DNA of 34,909 nt from a virus, in IMG/VR virus record IMGVR_UViG_3300035190_000317, positions 1-34,909 of that record; one strand, given 5' to 3'. The notes below the pieces were generated by a model that was not told the DNA's origin, made no database searches, and saw only the letters and a program-made list of their open reading frames with translations. The position numbers were made by a program, and so were the translations under genes. Of this stretch, positions 16,426-23,500 are shown piece by piece (positions within the stretch are counted from its first letter, which is position 1; each line of letters begins with the position of its first letter).

Positions 16426-16915
16426 TTCTCTAATACTAGCTATTATCTTGATTGGGTGTGCTACTCCGGAAATAACCAAACTCAGCGAGCAAGACTATAA
16501 GATTGTGGGTAAACTTCATAAAGAAGAATACGATGAGATAATTACTATAGTTAAGCAACACCCTAACCAACCGTTGAATTTTTATGTTACATCAATTGGT
16601 GGTACTAGCGAAGATTTGTTAGATGCTATGGATACAGTATATCAACACGGACTAGTCAATTGGTATGCTGTAGACCACTGTGACAGTGCCTGTGCTATTA
16701 TGGCCTTGGCTACACATCACGCTAACGGTGAGTTTAAACTACATTCGTTTTATTCGCACAAGCATCATCAAATACTTGCGGCTCCGGAATATAACGAACG
16801 TATACTTAAGAAACTAAACTCGTATGGATATGATACGGATCGTATACATCATATGTTTAACAGTGTAGAACAGTTATGGCCAATAGTTATTGAAGATGGC
16901 AAAATAATTGATTGA
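16409..16915 (+). CDS. Lipoprotein with ClpP/crotonase-like (COG3904-type) protease fold
   Basis: This 168-residue protein has a lipoprotein signal: residues 2-16 are hydrophobic and LIGC (Cys17) forms the lipobox. The mature part has VTSIGGTSEDLLDAMDTV, like the SPGG region of ClpP. DHCDSACAIMALATH follows, where a Ser between two Cys matches the nucleophile region CxSAC of the COG3904 group of predicted periplasmic serine proteases. KLHSFYSHKHH supplies a candidate catalytic His. It would sit lipid-anchored in the host envelope. The start overlaps the exonuclease gene by 17 nt, which argues for shared timing rather than shared function. Roles in lysis, exclusion or envelope stress are guesses. 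Confidence 0.68.
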   Translation: MLKLYSSLILAIILIGCATPEITKLSEQDYKIVGKLHKEEYDEIITIVKQHPNQPLNFYVTSIGGTSEDLLDAMDTVYQHGLVNWYAVDHCDSACAIMALATHHANGEFKLHSFYSHKHHQILAAPEYNERILKKLNSYGYDTDRIHHMFNSVEQLWPIVIEDGKIID

Positions 16916-16940
16916 CTTTACAACAAAACCTAAATATAAT
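16912..16940 (+). promoter_or_regulatory. Sigma-70-like promoter for queD unit
   Basis: TTGACT (16912-16917) and TATAAT (16935-16940), spacer 17, overlapping the end of the lipoprotein gene. A leader of about 19 nt would carry GAGGAAAAG before the queD ATG at 16966. Confidence 0.8.
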
Positions 16941-16965
16941 AGTAATATAAACCGAGGAAAAGATT

Positions 16966-17517
16966 ATGGCATGGGTAATTGATAAAACATTTGAATTCTG
17001 TTATGGACACAGAGTTTGGACACAGAAACTAAATGGTGAATATGCGGCAGACTTAAAGTGTGCTTGTCGTCACCTACACGGACATGAAGGTAAGATGCAG
17101 GTGTTCTTAGAAAGCAACACAGGCAAGTTAGATTCCACTGGTATGGTTACAGATTTCCGTCACTTAGAGTGGTTAAAGAAATGGATTAACGAATATATTG
17201 ATCATCAGTTTATTATCGATAAGCATGATCCACTATACAATAGTATTGTTGGCGATCGTGAACTAGTACCAGTTAAAGTGCCAGGCACAGATTATCTAGC
17301 AGGCTATCATTTGAACTTAGATGGCTTAGAACCAAATACACCAGAATATGAATACTACGAAGGTTTTATGGTTGTAGAGTTTGTTCCAACCAGTGAAAAC
17401 CTTAGTGCTTGGATGGCAAACTTAGTCGAAGTTAAAATGTCTAAATTAGATGTAACTGTTAAACAAATTGATTGGTGGGAAACTCCTAAGTCACGCAGTA
17501 CATTTATTAAAGGTTAG
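16966..17517 (+). CDS. queD: 6-carboxytetrahydropterin synthase
   Basis: This member of the 6-pyruvoyl-tetrahydropterin synthase family converts dihydroneopterin triphosphate into 6-carboxytetrahydropterin, the substrate of QueE. Zinc ligands appear as His15 in FCYGHRVW and His38/His40 in CRHLHGHEG, with catalytic Cys34 in the CX3HGH arrangement. GMVTDF and YIDHQF are further family marks, as is a late Glu in FVPTSENLSAWM. At 183 residues it is longer than E. coli QueD (about 120), through an insertion around residues 80-125 (GDRELVPVKVPGTDYLAGYH). With FolE and QueE it completes the route to 7-carboxy-7-deazaguanine. Confidence 0.94.
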   Translation: MAWVIDKTFEFCYGHRVWTQKLNGEYAADLKCACRHLHGHEGKMQVFLESNTGKLDSTGMVTDFRHLEWLKKWINEYIDHQFIIDKHDPLYNSIVGDRELVPVKVPGTDYLAGYHLNLDGLEPNTPEYEYYEGFMVVEFVPTSENLSAWMANLVEVKMSKLDVTVKQIDWWETPKSRSTFIKG

Positions 17518-17519
17518 TT

Positions 17520-17882
17520 ATGACCACAACTGTTTTTGTCTTACTAGCATTATTTGGTATTAAACACTTTATTGCCGACTTCCTAATGCAATATGACTAC
17601 ATGCTCAAAGAGAAGGGTATCTATGGCGCAGAAGGCGGCATTCATCATGCGGCAGTACATGCGGCCTTTACTTTATTCATTCTTGTATTCTTTGCGCATA
17701 GTGCCAATGCTATTATTTTTCTTGCTCTAGCAGATGGTGTTATACATTACCACATCGACTGGGCAAAACAACAACTAAATCGAGGTCTAACCACAGCCAA
17801 TCACATGTTTTGGGTTTGGATGGGTGCTGACCAAGGTCTACATTACTTAACCTACATCGGAATTATCTATGTCGTCGCCTAA
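17520..17882 (+). CDS. DUF3307 family membrane protein
   Basis: A 120-residue hydrophobic protein with three to four membrane helices. The N-terminal IKHFIADFLMQYDYMLKEKG and the repeated His-rich helices (GGIHHAAVHAAFTLF, DGVIHYHIDWAKQQLN, then ADQGLHYLTYIG) agree with DUF3307. Proteins of this family are inner-membrane proteins of unknown function found in bacteria and some large phages. The conserved His and Asp within the membrane hint at metal binding, but that is inference. It starts 3 nt after queD and overlaps the next gene by 14 nt. Confidence 0.75.
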   Translation: MTTTVFVLLALFGIKHFIADFLMQYDYMLKEKGIYGAEGGIHHAAVHAAFTLFILVFFAHSANAIIFLALADGVIHYHIDWAKQQLNRGLTTANHMFWVWMGADQGLHYLTYIGIIYVVA

Positions 17883-18450
17883 GCAAAAACTATGCGAATT
17901 TAAAGATACCTGCTCCGGTGTAGACACTTGCGGAGGGCCTATTGTGCCATTATTAGCTAAACCTATTGTTAAAAATAAATGTTGGGTAGTTGAACAGGAT
18001 GGTACTAAAGTTGCTAGTATTTTAACTAGCCCAACTGGAGTTACACTTGTACACAAAGGTCGGAGAGAACGCTTTGGTAGCTTAAAACTGCTCAGTGAAC
18101 GATACAATCTTATTGTAGATAAAACTAAACCAGCAAAAGTTCCACAAGAAACCCACACTGTTTATGATTATCCGTGTGAACATAAACCTAATAATGTACT
18201 TTGGGACGTTAAACACAGGTTACCTATCTTTACCAAAGGCAACAAAAGCAAAAGTTTCTTTTGCGCAGGATACTATATTGTACAGTTTAATAACGGGTGG
18301 GTTAAAAGCTACTGTCCTAAACTGATTACGCTTAATAGGTACCCTTACGCCGGGCCGTTTACAACTAAAGAAGAAATGCAGTTCCATTTACGAATTGCTA
18401 ATGGAGGAACTGATGGAGAGTCAACTGACCATACATCTCAAAAACTTTAA
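17869..18450 (+). CDS. Hypothetical phage protein, Cys-rich N-terminus
   Basis: This 193-residue protein begins with a Cys-containing segment, LCEFKDTCSGVDTCGG, that could bind a metal. A beta-rich domain follows (CWVVEQDGTKVASILTS), and the C-terminal part reads RLPIFTKGNKSKSFFCAGYY, VQFNNGWVKSYCPKLITL, PYAGPFTTKEEM. I associate the C-terminal pattern with unnamed proteins of T4-like marine phages. No enzyme motif stands out. It overlaps both neighbours, so it is a normal member of the queD unit. Function unknown. Confidence 0.65.
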   Translation: MSSPKQKLCEFKDTCSGVDTCGGPIVPLLAKPIVKNKCWVVEQDGTKVASILTSPTGVTLVHKGRRERFGSLKLLSERYNLIVDKTKPAKVPQETHTVYDYPCEHKPNNVLWDVKHRLPIFTKGNKSKSFFCAGYYIVQFNNGWVKSYCPKLITLNRYPYAGPFTTKEEMQFHLRIANGGTDGESTDHTSQKL

Positions 18451-18634
18451 TAATAAAGTTAAAGTAATGAATCAAACTAACGCTAGAGATCTTACATTAT
18501 CTAAATTAGAAGCACAAAACCTACAAGCTGATATATTTGAATTATTAACACAGATCGCAGAACTAGCAATCGTTAATGAAAAATCTACAGTAGAGTCTGT
18601 GGTTACTGTGGGCATGGATGGTGGTGGTTTCTAA
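18413..18634 (+). CDS. Hypothetical small phage protein
   Basis: The start at ATG 18413 (73 residues) is chosen because GGAGGA at 18403-18408 is a strong, well-placed ribosome binding site; earlier in-frame starts at 18395 and 18401 would place this site inside the gene. The middle (TLSKLEAQNLQADIFELLTQ) is predicted helical with heptad-like Leu spacing. The tail ends in TVGMDGGGF. It overlaps the preceding gene by 38 nt. No function can be given. Confidence 0.6.
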   Translation: MESQLTIHLKNFNNKVKVMNQTNARDLTLSKLEAQNLQADIFELLTQIAELAIVNEKSTVESVVTVGMDGGGF

Positions 18635-18654
18635 TTATATACGCAGTTATTTGG

Positions 18655-18662
18655 CATAAATA
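18655..18662 (+). promoter_or_regulatory. Possible T4-type late promoter motif
   Basis: CATAAATA, matching the NATAAATA form reported for late promoters of T4-like marine phages, lies 9 nt before the ATG at 18671 in the only gap of this stretch. No sigma-70 -35 box is present. In AT-rich DNA such matches can be chance. Confidence 0.35.
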
Positions 18663-18670
18663 AACATACT

Positions 18671-18958
18671 ATGTCAAGACCTAAACCAACAGTGCTGTTA
18701 GAGCACGTAAATAAAAGTAACTATAAGAGTGACCAGATTCTTAACAGTGAGGGTATCTGGGCGGTGTTTTATGATAGTCAACCTATCAATTTAAAAACAC
18801 ACAATATCCTGGTAGCCTATCCCGGACCTAAATACAAGAAAGTTTCATTTAGTAATCCCGGTCATGCTATTAACCTGGCTAAGAAGCTAAACACTCTATT
18901 TAAAACTGACAAATTCTCTGTTGTCTTATTGAAACAAGGCGATAAGATTTATCCTTAA
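18671..18958 (+). CDS. Conserved phage hypothetical protein
   Basis: This 95-residue protein starts MSRPKPTVLLEHVNK and contains YKSDQILNSEGIWAVFY, NILVAYPGPKYKKVSFSNPG and HAINLAKKLNTLFKTDKFSV. I recall proteins of this exact layout throughout T4-like cyanophages and related marine phages, none with a known role. It looks like a compact alpha/beta protein without membrane segments or catalytic motifs. It is one of the stronger hints that the window is of marine T4-like origin. Confidence 0.8.
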   Translation: MSRPKPTVLLEHVNKSNYKSDQILNSEGIWAVFYDSQPINLKTHNILVAYPGPKYKKVSFSNPGHAINLAKKLNTLFKTDKFSVVLLKQGDKIYP

Positions 18959-18960
18959 TC

Positions 18961-19308
18961 ATGTCAACTCGTGCTGGTTCATTACAAGCAGAATGGCAGG
19001 CTAAGTTTTACGAACTAACTCCGTATTCAGTAAGTCCTAGCAGTTGGTGGTATAATCCAACTAATCATAACAGTCTGCGTCTGGTCCAAAAGGCCTATTT
19101 AGAAGTGCGTAAACACGTTAAATTCTATAAGTTTGAACTAAGCCACGATATACGTCCTCGTACGTTTGTACAGCTAGAGCGTTGGTTTAAAGAGCCCTAT
19201 TACGTACAGAATCGCAAGACTATACACATTATCAGTGACCGTGATGCTATGATGTTAAGCCTTCACGCCAACAATCTCCAACAGTATCTCGACAATCAAA
19301 GCCTATAA
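18961..19308 (+). CDS. Hypothetical phage protein
   Basis: A 115-residue protein rich in aromatic residues (LTPYSVSPSSWWYNPTNHN) with basic helices (RLVQKAYLEVRKHVKFYKFE). It ends with a helix containing Asp, Met and Leu. It starts 2 nt after the preceding stop, so it is co-translated with the 18671 gene, and it is the last gene before a new promoter at 19314. No recognised domain. Confidence 0.6.
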   Translation: MSTRAGSLQAEWQAKFYELTPYSVSPSSWWYNPTNHNSLRLVQKAYLEVRKHVKFYKFELSHDIRPRTFVQLERWFKEPYYVQNRKTIHIISDRDAMMLSLHANNLQQYLDNQSL

Positions 19309-19313
19309 ACCGG

Positions 19314-19342
19314 TTGACTTTTTGGTTAAATGAGTCTATAAT
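19314..19342 (+). promoter_or_regulatory. Sigma-70-like promoter flanked by inverted repeats
   Basis: TTGACT (19314-19319) and TATAAT (19337-19342), spacer 17. The -35 overlaps the palindrome AACCGGTT (19308-19315). GTTAAATG (19325-19332) and CATTTAAC (19345-19352) are exact inverted copies either side of the -10 box, suggesting an operator. It drives the gene at 19381, which has AGGAG upstream. Confidence 0.78.
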
Positions 19343-19380
19343 AGCATTTAACAGTTAGATAACAACACAGGAGAAACACT

Positions 19381-19650
19381 ATGTCAGTAGCTACATTACT
19401 TAAAGAAATTGCTAACATTACTTCTACAGCAGAACTTAAAACCCTACACGAAGCAATTAAAGAACAGCATAATTTGCTTAGTCGTCGCACTGCGGTTAGT
19501 TTTAATCCAGGTGACACTGTGAGTTTTACAGGACGTGGTAAACGCACTGTTACGGGTACAGTTACACATGTTATGGTTAAGAATATTAAAGTTGATTGCG
19601 GTGTAAATGGCTTTTGGAATGTAGCCGCTTCATTGTTGTCTAAGGTATAA
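19381..19650 (+). CDS. Small phage protein with SH3/KOW-like C-terminus
   Basis: This 89-residue protein has a helical N-terminal half (ATLLKEIANITSTAELKTLH). The C-terminal half is a small beta-barrel-like segment reading NPGDTVSFTGRGKRTVTGTV and ending WNVAASLLSKV. That pattern resembles KOW or SH3-like modules that bind nucleic acid or protein, and I recall similar short proteins in marine T4-like phages. It forms its own transcription unit between two promoters (19314 and 19656), so it is probably expressed early and strongly. The exact role is unknown. Confidence 0.65.
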   Translation: MSVATLLKEIANITSTAELKTLHEAIKEQHNLLSRRTAVSFNPGDTVSFTGRGKRTVTGTVTHVMVKNIKVDCGVNGFWNVAASLLSKV

Positions 19651-19684
19651 ACTACTTGACAAACTAGTAGTTTGATAGTATAAT
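19649..19684 (+). promoter_or_regulatory. Consensus promoter with overlapping palindromes (moxR unit)
   Basis: TTGACA (19656-19661) and TATAAT (19679-19684), spacer 17. Two inverted repeats overlap the -35 and spacer: CAAACTA/TAGTTTG (19660-19666, 19668-19674) and AAACTACT/AGTAGTTT (19649-19656, 19666-19673). They look like an operator. A leader of about 47 nt with GAGAGG precedes the ATG at 19738. Confidence 0.8.
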
Positions 19685-19737
19685 AGTTTTTTAGTTAGTT
19701 AGATATTTTGTTTGTAAGTTAATTGAGAGGATTACAA

Positions 19738-20835
19738 ATGGCAACAATAACAGAAAATAGAACAGTAACGGCTGTAGAAGCTAAAACAGCAATTTTACGT
19801 TGCTTTACAAAACAACGTCCATTGTTCCTGTGGGGTCCTCCGGGTATTGGTAAGAGTGAATTAGTAGAGGGCATTACTAAAGAAATGGGCGGCCGCATGT
19901 ACGACCTGCGACTAGCGCAAATGGACCCAACGGACATTCGCGGCATTCCGTACTACAATAAAGACAACGGCTTGATGGATTGGGCTCCGCCAATTGATTT
20001 GCCTAGCGCAGAAGATGCTGCAAAATATCCTGTCGTTGTGTTGTTTTTAGATGAGATGAACAGTGCGGCTCCTAGTGTACAGGCTGCGGCTTACCAACTT
20101 GTATTGAACAGACGTATTGGTAAGTACGTGTTGCCAGACAATGTTGTTATAGTTGCGGCAGGTAACAGAGAAGGTGATAAAGGTGTAACCTATCGTATGC
20201 CAGCGCCGTTGGCAAATCGTTTTGTTCACTTGGAAATGCGTGTAGACTATGAGAGCTGGTTGCAATGGGCTACTGAAAATCGTATACACAAAGACGTGAT
20301 TGGTTACATCTCATTTGCTAAACAAGACTTGTATGACTTTGATCCTAAGAGTTCAAGTCGTAGTTTTGCAACGCCCCGTAGTTGGAGTTTTGTTAGTGAG
20401 CTATTAGAAGATGGTATTAGTGACAGCACTATTACTGATTTAGTAGCAGGTACGATTGGCGATGGTACTGCTGTTAAGTTTATGGCGCATCGTAAGATTG
20501 CTAGCAAATTGCCTAAGCCAGAAGATGTGTTGGCTGGCAAGGTTAAAGAGCTACAAATTAAAGAAATTAGTGCTATGTACAGTTTAACTATTAGTATGTG
20601 TTACGAACTTAAAGATGCTTATGCTAAATTTGGCAAGGAAGATAATGCTAAATGGCACGACATGGCAGATAACTTCTTTAAGTTTATGATGGATAACTTT
20701 ACTACAGAAGTTACTGTAATGGGCGCACGTGTTGCACTTACTACTTACAACTTACCGTTTGTACCTAACAAGTTGAAAAACTTTGATGAGTTCCACAAAC
20801 GCTTTGGCAAGTACGTAGTAGCGGCAGTAGCGTAA
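19738..20835 (+). CDS. MoxR-type AAA+ ATPase
   Basis: This 365-residue AAA+ protein starts at ATG 19738, with GAGAGG 8 nt before it. Walker A is GPPGIGKS (residues 33-40) and Walker B is VLFLDEMN (Asp105, Glu106). Sensor and arginine-finger regions are visible in VIVAAGNREGD and MPAPLANRFVHLEM. The C-terminal third is helical. MoxR ATPases act as chaperones, usually with a von Willebrand A (VWA) protein; such a protein is encoded at 22223 under a separate promoter, with a terminator and a reversed gene between. It likely remodels a protein complex in the infected cell. Confidence 0.9.
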   Translation: MATITENRTVTAVEAKTAILRCFTKQRPLFLWGPPGIGKSELVEGITKEMGGRMYDLRLAQMDPTDIRGIPYYNKDNGLMDWAPPIDLPSAEDAAKYPVVVLFLDEMNSAAPSVQAAAYQLVLNRRIGKYVLPDNVVIVAAGNREGDKGVTYRMPAPLANRFVHLEMRVDYESWLQWATENRIHKDVIGYISFAKQDLYDFDPKSSSRSFATPRSWSFVSELLEDGISDSTITDLVAGTIGDGTAVKFMAHRKIASKLPKPEDVLAGKVKELQIKEISAMYSLTISMCYELKDAYAKFGKEDNAKWHDMADNFFKFMMDNFTTEVTVMGARVALTTYNLPFVPNKLKNFDEFHKRFGKYVVAAVA

Positions 20836-20844
20836 CTGTAAAGG

Positions 20845-20867
20845 AAAAGCCCCGCAAGGGGCTTTTT
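20845..20867 (+). terminator. Intrinsic terminator after moxR-like gene
   Basis: A GC-rich stem GCCCC/GGGGC (20849-20853, 20858-20862) closed by a GCAA tetraloop is followed by TTTTT, and AAAA precedes it so the hairpin can work in both directions. It lies 10 nt after the stop at 20835. Confidence 0.92.
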
Positions 20868-20874
20868 ACATTCG

Positions 20875-21186
20875 ATGAGTGATTTCAAAATAACTAAGAT
20901 GGATCGTAGACATACCGGTCACGAGCTGTTTAATCATTATATAAATTATAATGTTTATGTTCGTGGTAACTATAATGCTATGTCAGAGAATGAATTAAAT
21001 TTTCTCAAAGCCCGTGTTTGGTTTTGGGAAAAGTTTGGTCCAAGCGCCGAACTTGGTAAGTGTCATCGAATAAACAGTCTTACCCACCAAACCCCAAAAT
21101 GGGCTTGGCAAACTGATCATCAACTACTAAGAATCTATGTTACAGAAGAAGCACTAGCATTCTTTACCTTAGCGCACTCTTCTTAG
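20875..21186 (+). CDS. Hypothetical phage protein
   Basis: This 103-residue protein starts 8 nt beyond the terminator, at ATG 20875, without a clear ribosome binding site. It contains KMDRRHTGHELFNHYINYNV, then LNFLKARVWFWEKFGPSAEL, then QTPKWAWQTDHQLLRIYVTE; it is strongly aromatic and basic, perhaps a small nucleic-acid-binding protein. Its last 23 bases overlap the end of the minus-strand radical SAM gene. How it is transcribed is unclear, since a terminator precedes it and no promoter is visible; read-through is likely. Confidence 0.6.
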   Translation: MSDFKITKMDRRHTGHELFNHYINYNVYVRGNYNAMSENELNFLKARVWFWEKFGPSAELGKCHRINSLTHQTPKWAWQTDHQLLRIYVTEEALAFFTLAHSS

Positions 21187-22150
21187 CTAATAGTTGCTCT
21201 AATCCTCCGCAGAGACCTATCTGCGGATCTTGTTTAAATTCATCTAGAGCGTTGATTAGAAAATCGTAGTCAACGTCAGGGTTGTTGTCGATCTGATTAG
21301 CCTGCCACCAATCATTACCTAAATGTCCCCAACGGTCAATCTTTTGTAGACCTATATGACGTACACCTATTCTCTTACATAAGTCTACATACTCACGTAC
21401 TTCTTGATAGTTTTTATACTGTACAACATACTGTGTACTGACCTTAATACCTCTAGACACTAGTTCTCTAATACCGTCTAAAACAATCTCAAACACACCG
21501 CCTCTGATGTCACAGTAAGTGTTGGATGTTGCGGCGTCTAAACTTACAATAACTAGGTCGATTTGTGTGCTTATTCGGTCAATTAGGTCTAAATTCTTAG
21601 TAATTAGGTTACCATTTGTGGTAAAGCAAAAATTCCAACACTTGGGCACACGGTCACTGCGTAAGAACTGTTGATAAGCTGAGCTGGCAAATATATCGCC
21701 AGTGCCATCACCGTAGACAAATACTTTCTTGTCAAAGTCCTTATAGTCGTTGGCTAGTACATCAAGTATCTTTGCTACACGTGGATTAACTTCTTTACTA
21801 TAGATATTAGAGTTACGACAGCTAGCACATTTTAAATTACAATTTTCATCTAGCTGTAACTGAATATTTGTAGGCAGTACAGGTAATGGATCAATGTGAT
21901 CCAAACTAACCAATTGATCCAAATTCCAAAACTTTCCGCACTGATCGGGATTACAATGTTTAAAAGTTTGATCAAATATTGTACTTCTAAACTCTTGTGT
22001 CTTCTCATTACTAAACAGTTCTGTTAGGGTGTTGGTATTAAGATTTCCTATGAATCCTTTAGTATGCCAAGAATCACAAAGGCACAGGCCAACATTTCCA
22101 GACTTGTGTATATTAATGGTATCAAATGATCCGCTGCAGAATTTTAACAT
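21164..22150 (-). CDS. Radical SAM protein with extra Cys at the N-terminus (SPASM-like)
   Basis: This 328-residue protein on the minus strand has the radical SAM motif CNLKCASC (Cys104, Cys108, Cys111) within PTNIQLQLDENCNLKC. It continues with a Gly-rich segment VFVYGDGTGD where the GGE motif usually sits, then CFTTNGNL and DLVIVSLDAATSNTY. The first 75 residues hold additional Cys pairs (CLCDSWH, CNPDQCGKFW) that may bind an auxiliary iron-sulfur cluster, as SPASM domains do, but at the opposite end from usual. It may modify a peptide or protein. It is the only minus-strand gene in the interior, converging on 20875 and diverging from the promoter at 22161. Confidence 0.82.
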   Translation of the reverse strand: MLKFCSGSFDTINIHKSGNVGLCLCDSWHTKGFIGNLNTNTLTELFSNEKTQEFRSTIFDQTFKHCNPDQCGKFWNLDQLVSLDHIDPLPVLPTNIQLQLDENCNLKCASCRNSNIYSKEVNPRVAKILDVLANDYKDFDKKVFVYGDGTGDIFASSAYQQFLRSDRVPKCWNFCFTTNGNLITKNLDLIDRISTQIDLVIVSLDAATSNTYCDIRGGVFEIVLDGIRELVSRGIKVSTQYVVQYKNYQEVREYVDLCKRIGVRHIGLQKIDRWGHLGNDWWQANQIDNNPDVDYDFLINALDEFKQDPQIGLCGGLEQLLAKKSALR

Positions 22151-22160
22151 AAAATATTAG

Positions 22161-22189
22161 TTGACTTTTTTCTTGTTTGAGTATATAAT
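22161..22189 (+). promoter_or_regulatory. Sigma-70-like promoter for metallopeptidase/VWA unit
   Basis: TTGACT (22161-22166) and TATAAT (22184-22189), spacer 17. AGTAT/ATACT arms (22180-22184, 22188-22192) flank the -10. AAGGA at 22211-22215 precedes the ATG at 22223. Confidence 0.8.
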
Positions 22190-22222
22190 ACTTATAATGT
22201 TAAAACACCTAAGGAACATATA

Positions 22223-23500
22223 ATGGCAACTACAGCAAGTACAGAAAAAGCAAAAAGTGTAACAGTGACTAACACTGCGACAGATAATGCTGTACGTGAA
22301 AAACTTATTACGGCACGTATTGCGCTGTTACTTAAGGCTCCATTTTTTGGCAACTTAGCAACACGTTTAAAACTTGTAAACGCAGACGAGTGGTTGCCTA
22401 CTGCTGCTACAGATGGGCGTAACTTTTACTACAACAGTGAATTTGTAAACAAACTGCCACAGAAGCAAATTGAGTTTTTAGTAGGGCATGAAGTGTTACA
22501 CGTTGTTTACGATCACATGGGCAGAGCTGGCGATAGAGATAAACGTTTGTTTAACTGTGCGGCAGACTATTGTGTTAACAGCGATTTGAAACAACAGCGT
22601 ATTGGTGACTTTATTCCAATTGGGTTGTATAACAAAAAATACGATGGTTGGTCCAGTGAAGAAGTATACGACGATTTATACGAGAATGCTGACAAAATTG
22701 ACATTGATGAGTTAATGAAGCACTTGCTTGATGAACACTTAGATGAAGACGGCGAAGACGGCGAAGGTGACGGTAGCGGCGGCAATGGCAAAGGTGATAA
22801 AGAAGGCAACGGACGTCCAGGCAAGATGACTGCTGAAGAAAAGAAAGCATTGCGTGACGAAATACGTGAAGCTGTACTACAAGCGGCAGAAGCGGCAGGT
22901 GCGGGTAATTTGCCGATGGGGGTTAAGCGTATGATTAATCAGCTTACTAATCCGCAGATGAACTGGCGTGAATTAATTCGTCAACAGATACAAAGTTTAG
23001 TTAAAAGTGACTTTACTTGGATGAAACCTAGTCGTCGTAGTTGGCACATGGATGCTATTTTTCCAGGTACTAACTTTGCCGAAACAATTGATGTTAGTGT
23101 AGCAATTGATGCGTCGGGTAGTATGAGTGAAGGTATGTTGCGTGATATCTTAAGTGAAGTTAAAGGTATTATGCAGAGTTTCGATGACTTCAAACTACGT
23201 GTTTGGTCATTTGACACAGATGTTTACGGTATGGAAACATTTACTCCAGACAACATTGACGACATTGACACTTATGAGGTACAAGGTGGCGGCGGCACAA
23301 TGTTTGAAGCTAACTGGGAATTTATGAAGGAAAATGAAATTGCTCCTAAATTCTTTGTTATGTTTACAGACGGTTACCCAGGTGGTGGTTGGGGTGATGA
23401 AGACTACTGTGAAACATTGTTTGTTATACACGGCAGTACAAGTATTACTGCGCCATTTGGGCAAACAGCATATTATGAATTAAGTAAGGAGCATGCGTAA
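22223..23500 (+). CDS. DUF2201-type metallopeptidase/VWA protein, MoxR partner
   Basis: The 425-residue protein combines two parts. Near the N-terminus, FLVGHEVLHVVYDH gives an HExxH zinc site (His89, Glu90, His93). Residues 174-200 are a Gly/Asp/Glu-rich linker. From about 285 a von Willebrand A domain begins, with the metal site DASGS (296-300), then QGGGGTMFEANW and FVMFTDGYPGGG. This is the layout of DUF2201-type proteins, which pair with MoxR ATPases. It probably works with the ATPase at 19738 as a chaperone or protease system. Whether the peptidase site is active is unknown. It opens a long run of phage genes ending with DHFR. Confidence 0.88.
   Translation: MATTASTEKAKSVTVTNTATDNAVREKLITARIALLLKAPFFGNLATRLKLVNADEWLPTAATDGRNFYYNSEFVNKLPQKQIEFLVGHEVLHVVYDHMGRAGDRDKRLFNCAADYCVNSDLKQQRIGDFIPIGLYNKKYDGWSSEEVYDDLYENADKIDIDELMKHLLDEHLDEDGEDGEGDGSGGNGKGDKEGNGRPGKMTAEEKKALRDEIREAVLQAAEAAGAGNLPMGVKRMINQLTNPQMNWRELIRQQIQSLVKSDFTWMKPSRRSWHMDAIFPGTNFAETIDVSVAIDASGSMSEGMLRDILSEVKGIMQSFDDFKLRVWSFDTDVYGMETFTPDNIDDIDTYEVQGGGGTMFEANWEFMKENEIAPKFFVMFTDGYPGGGWGDEDYCETLFVIHGSTSITAPFGQTAYYELSKEHA

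Noticed and set aside
17847-18158. Minus-strand open frame of 103 codons
   Set aside because: It is antisense to the DUF3307 and following genes, has no ribosome binding site or promoter, and shows no recognisable domain.
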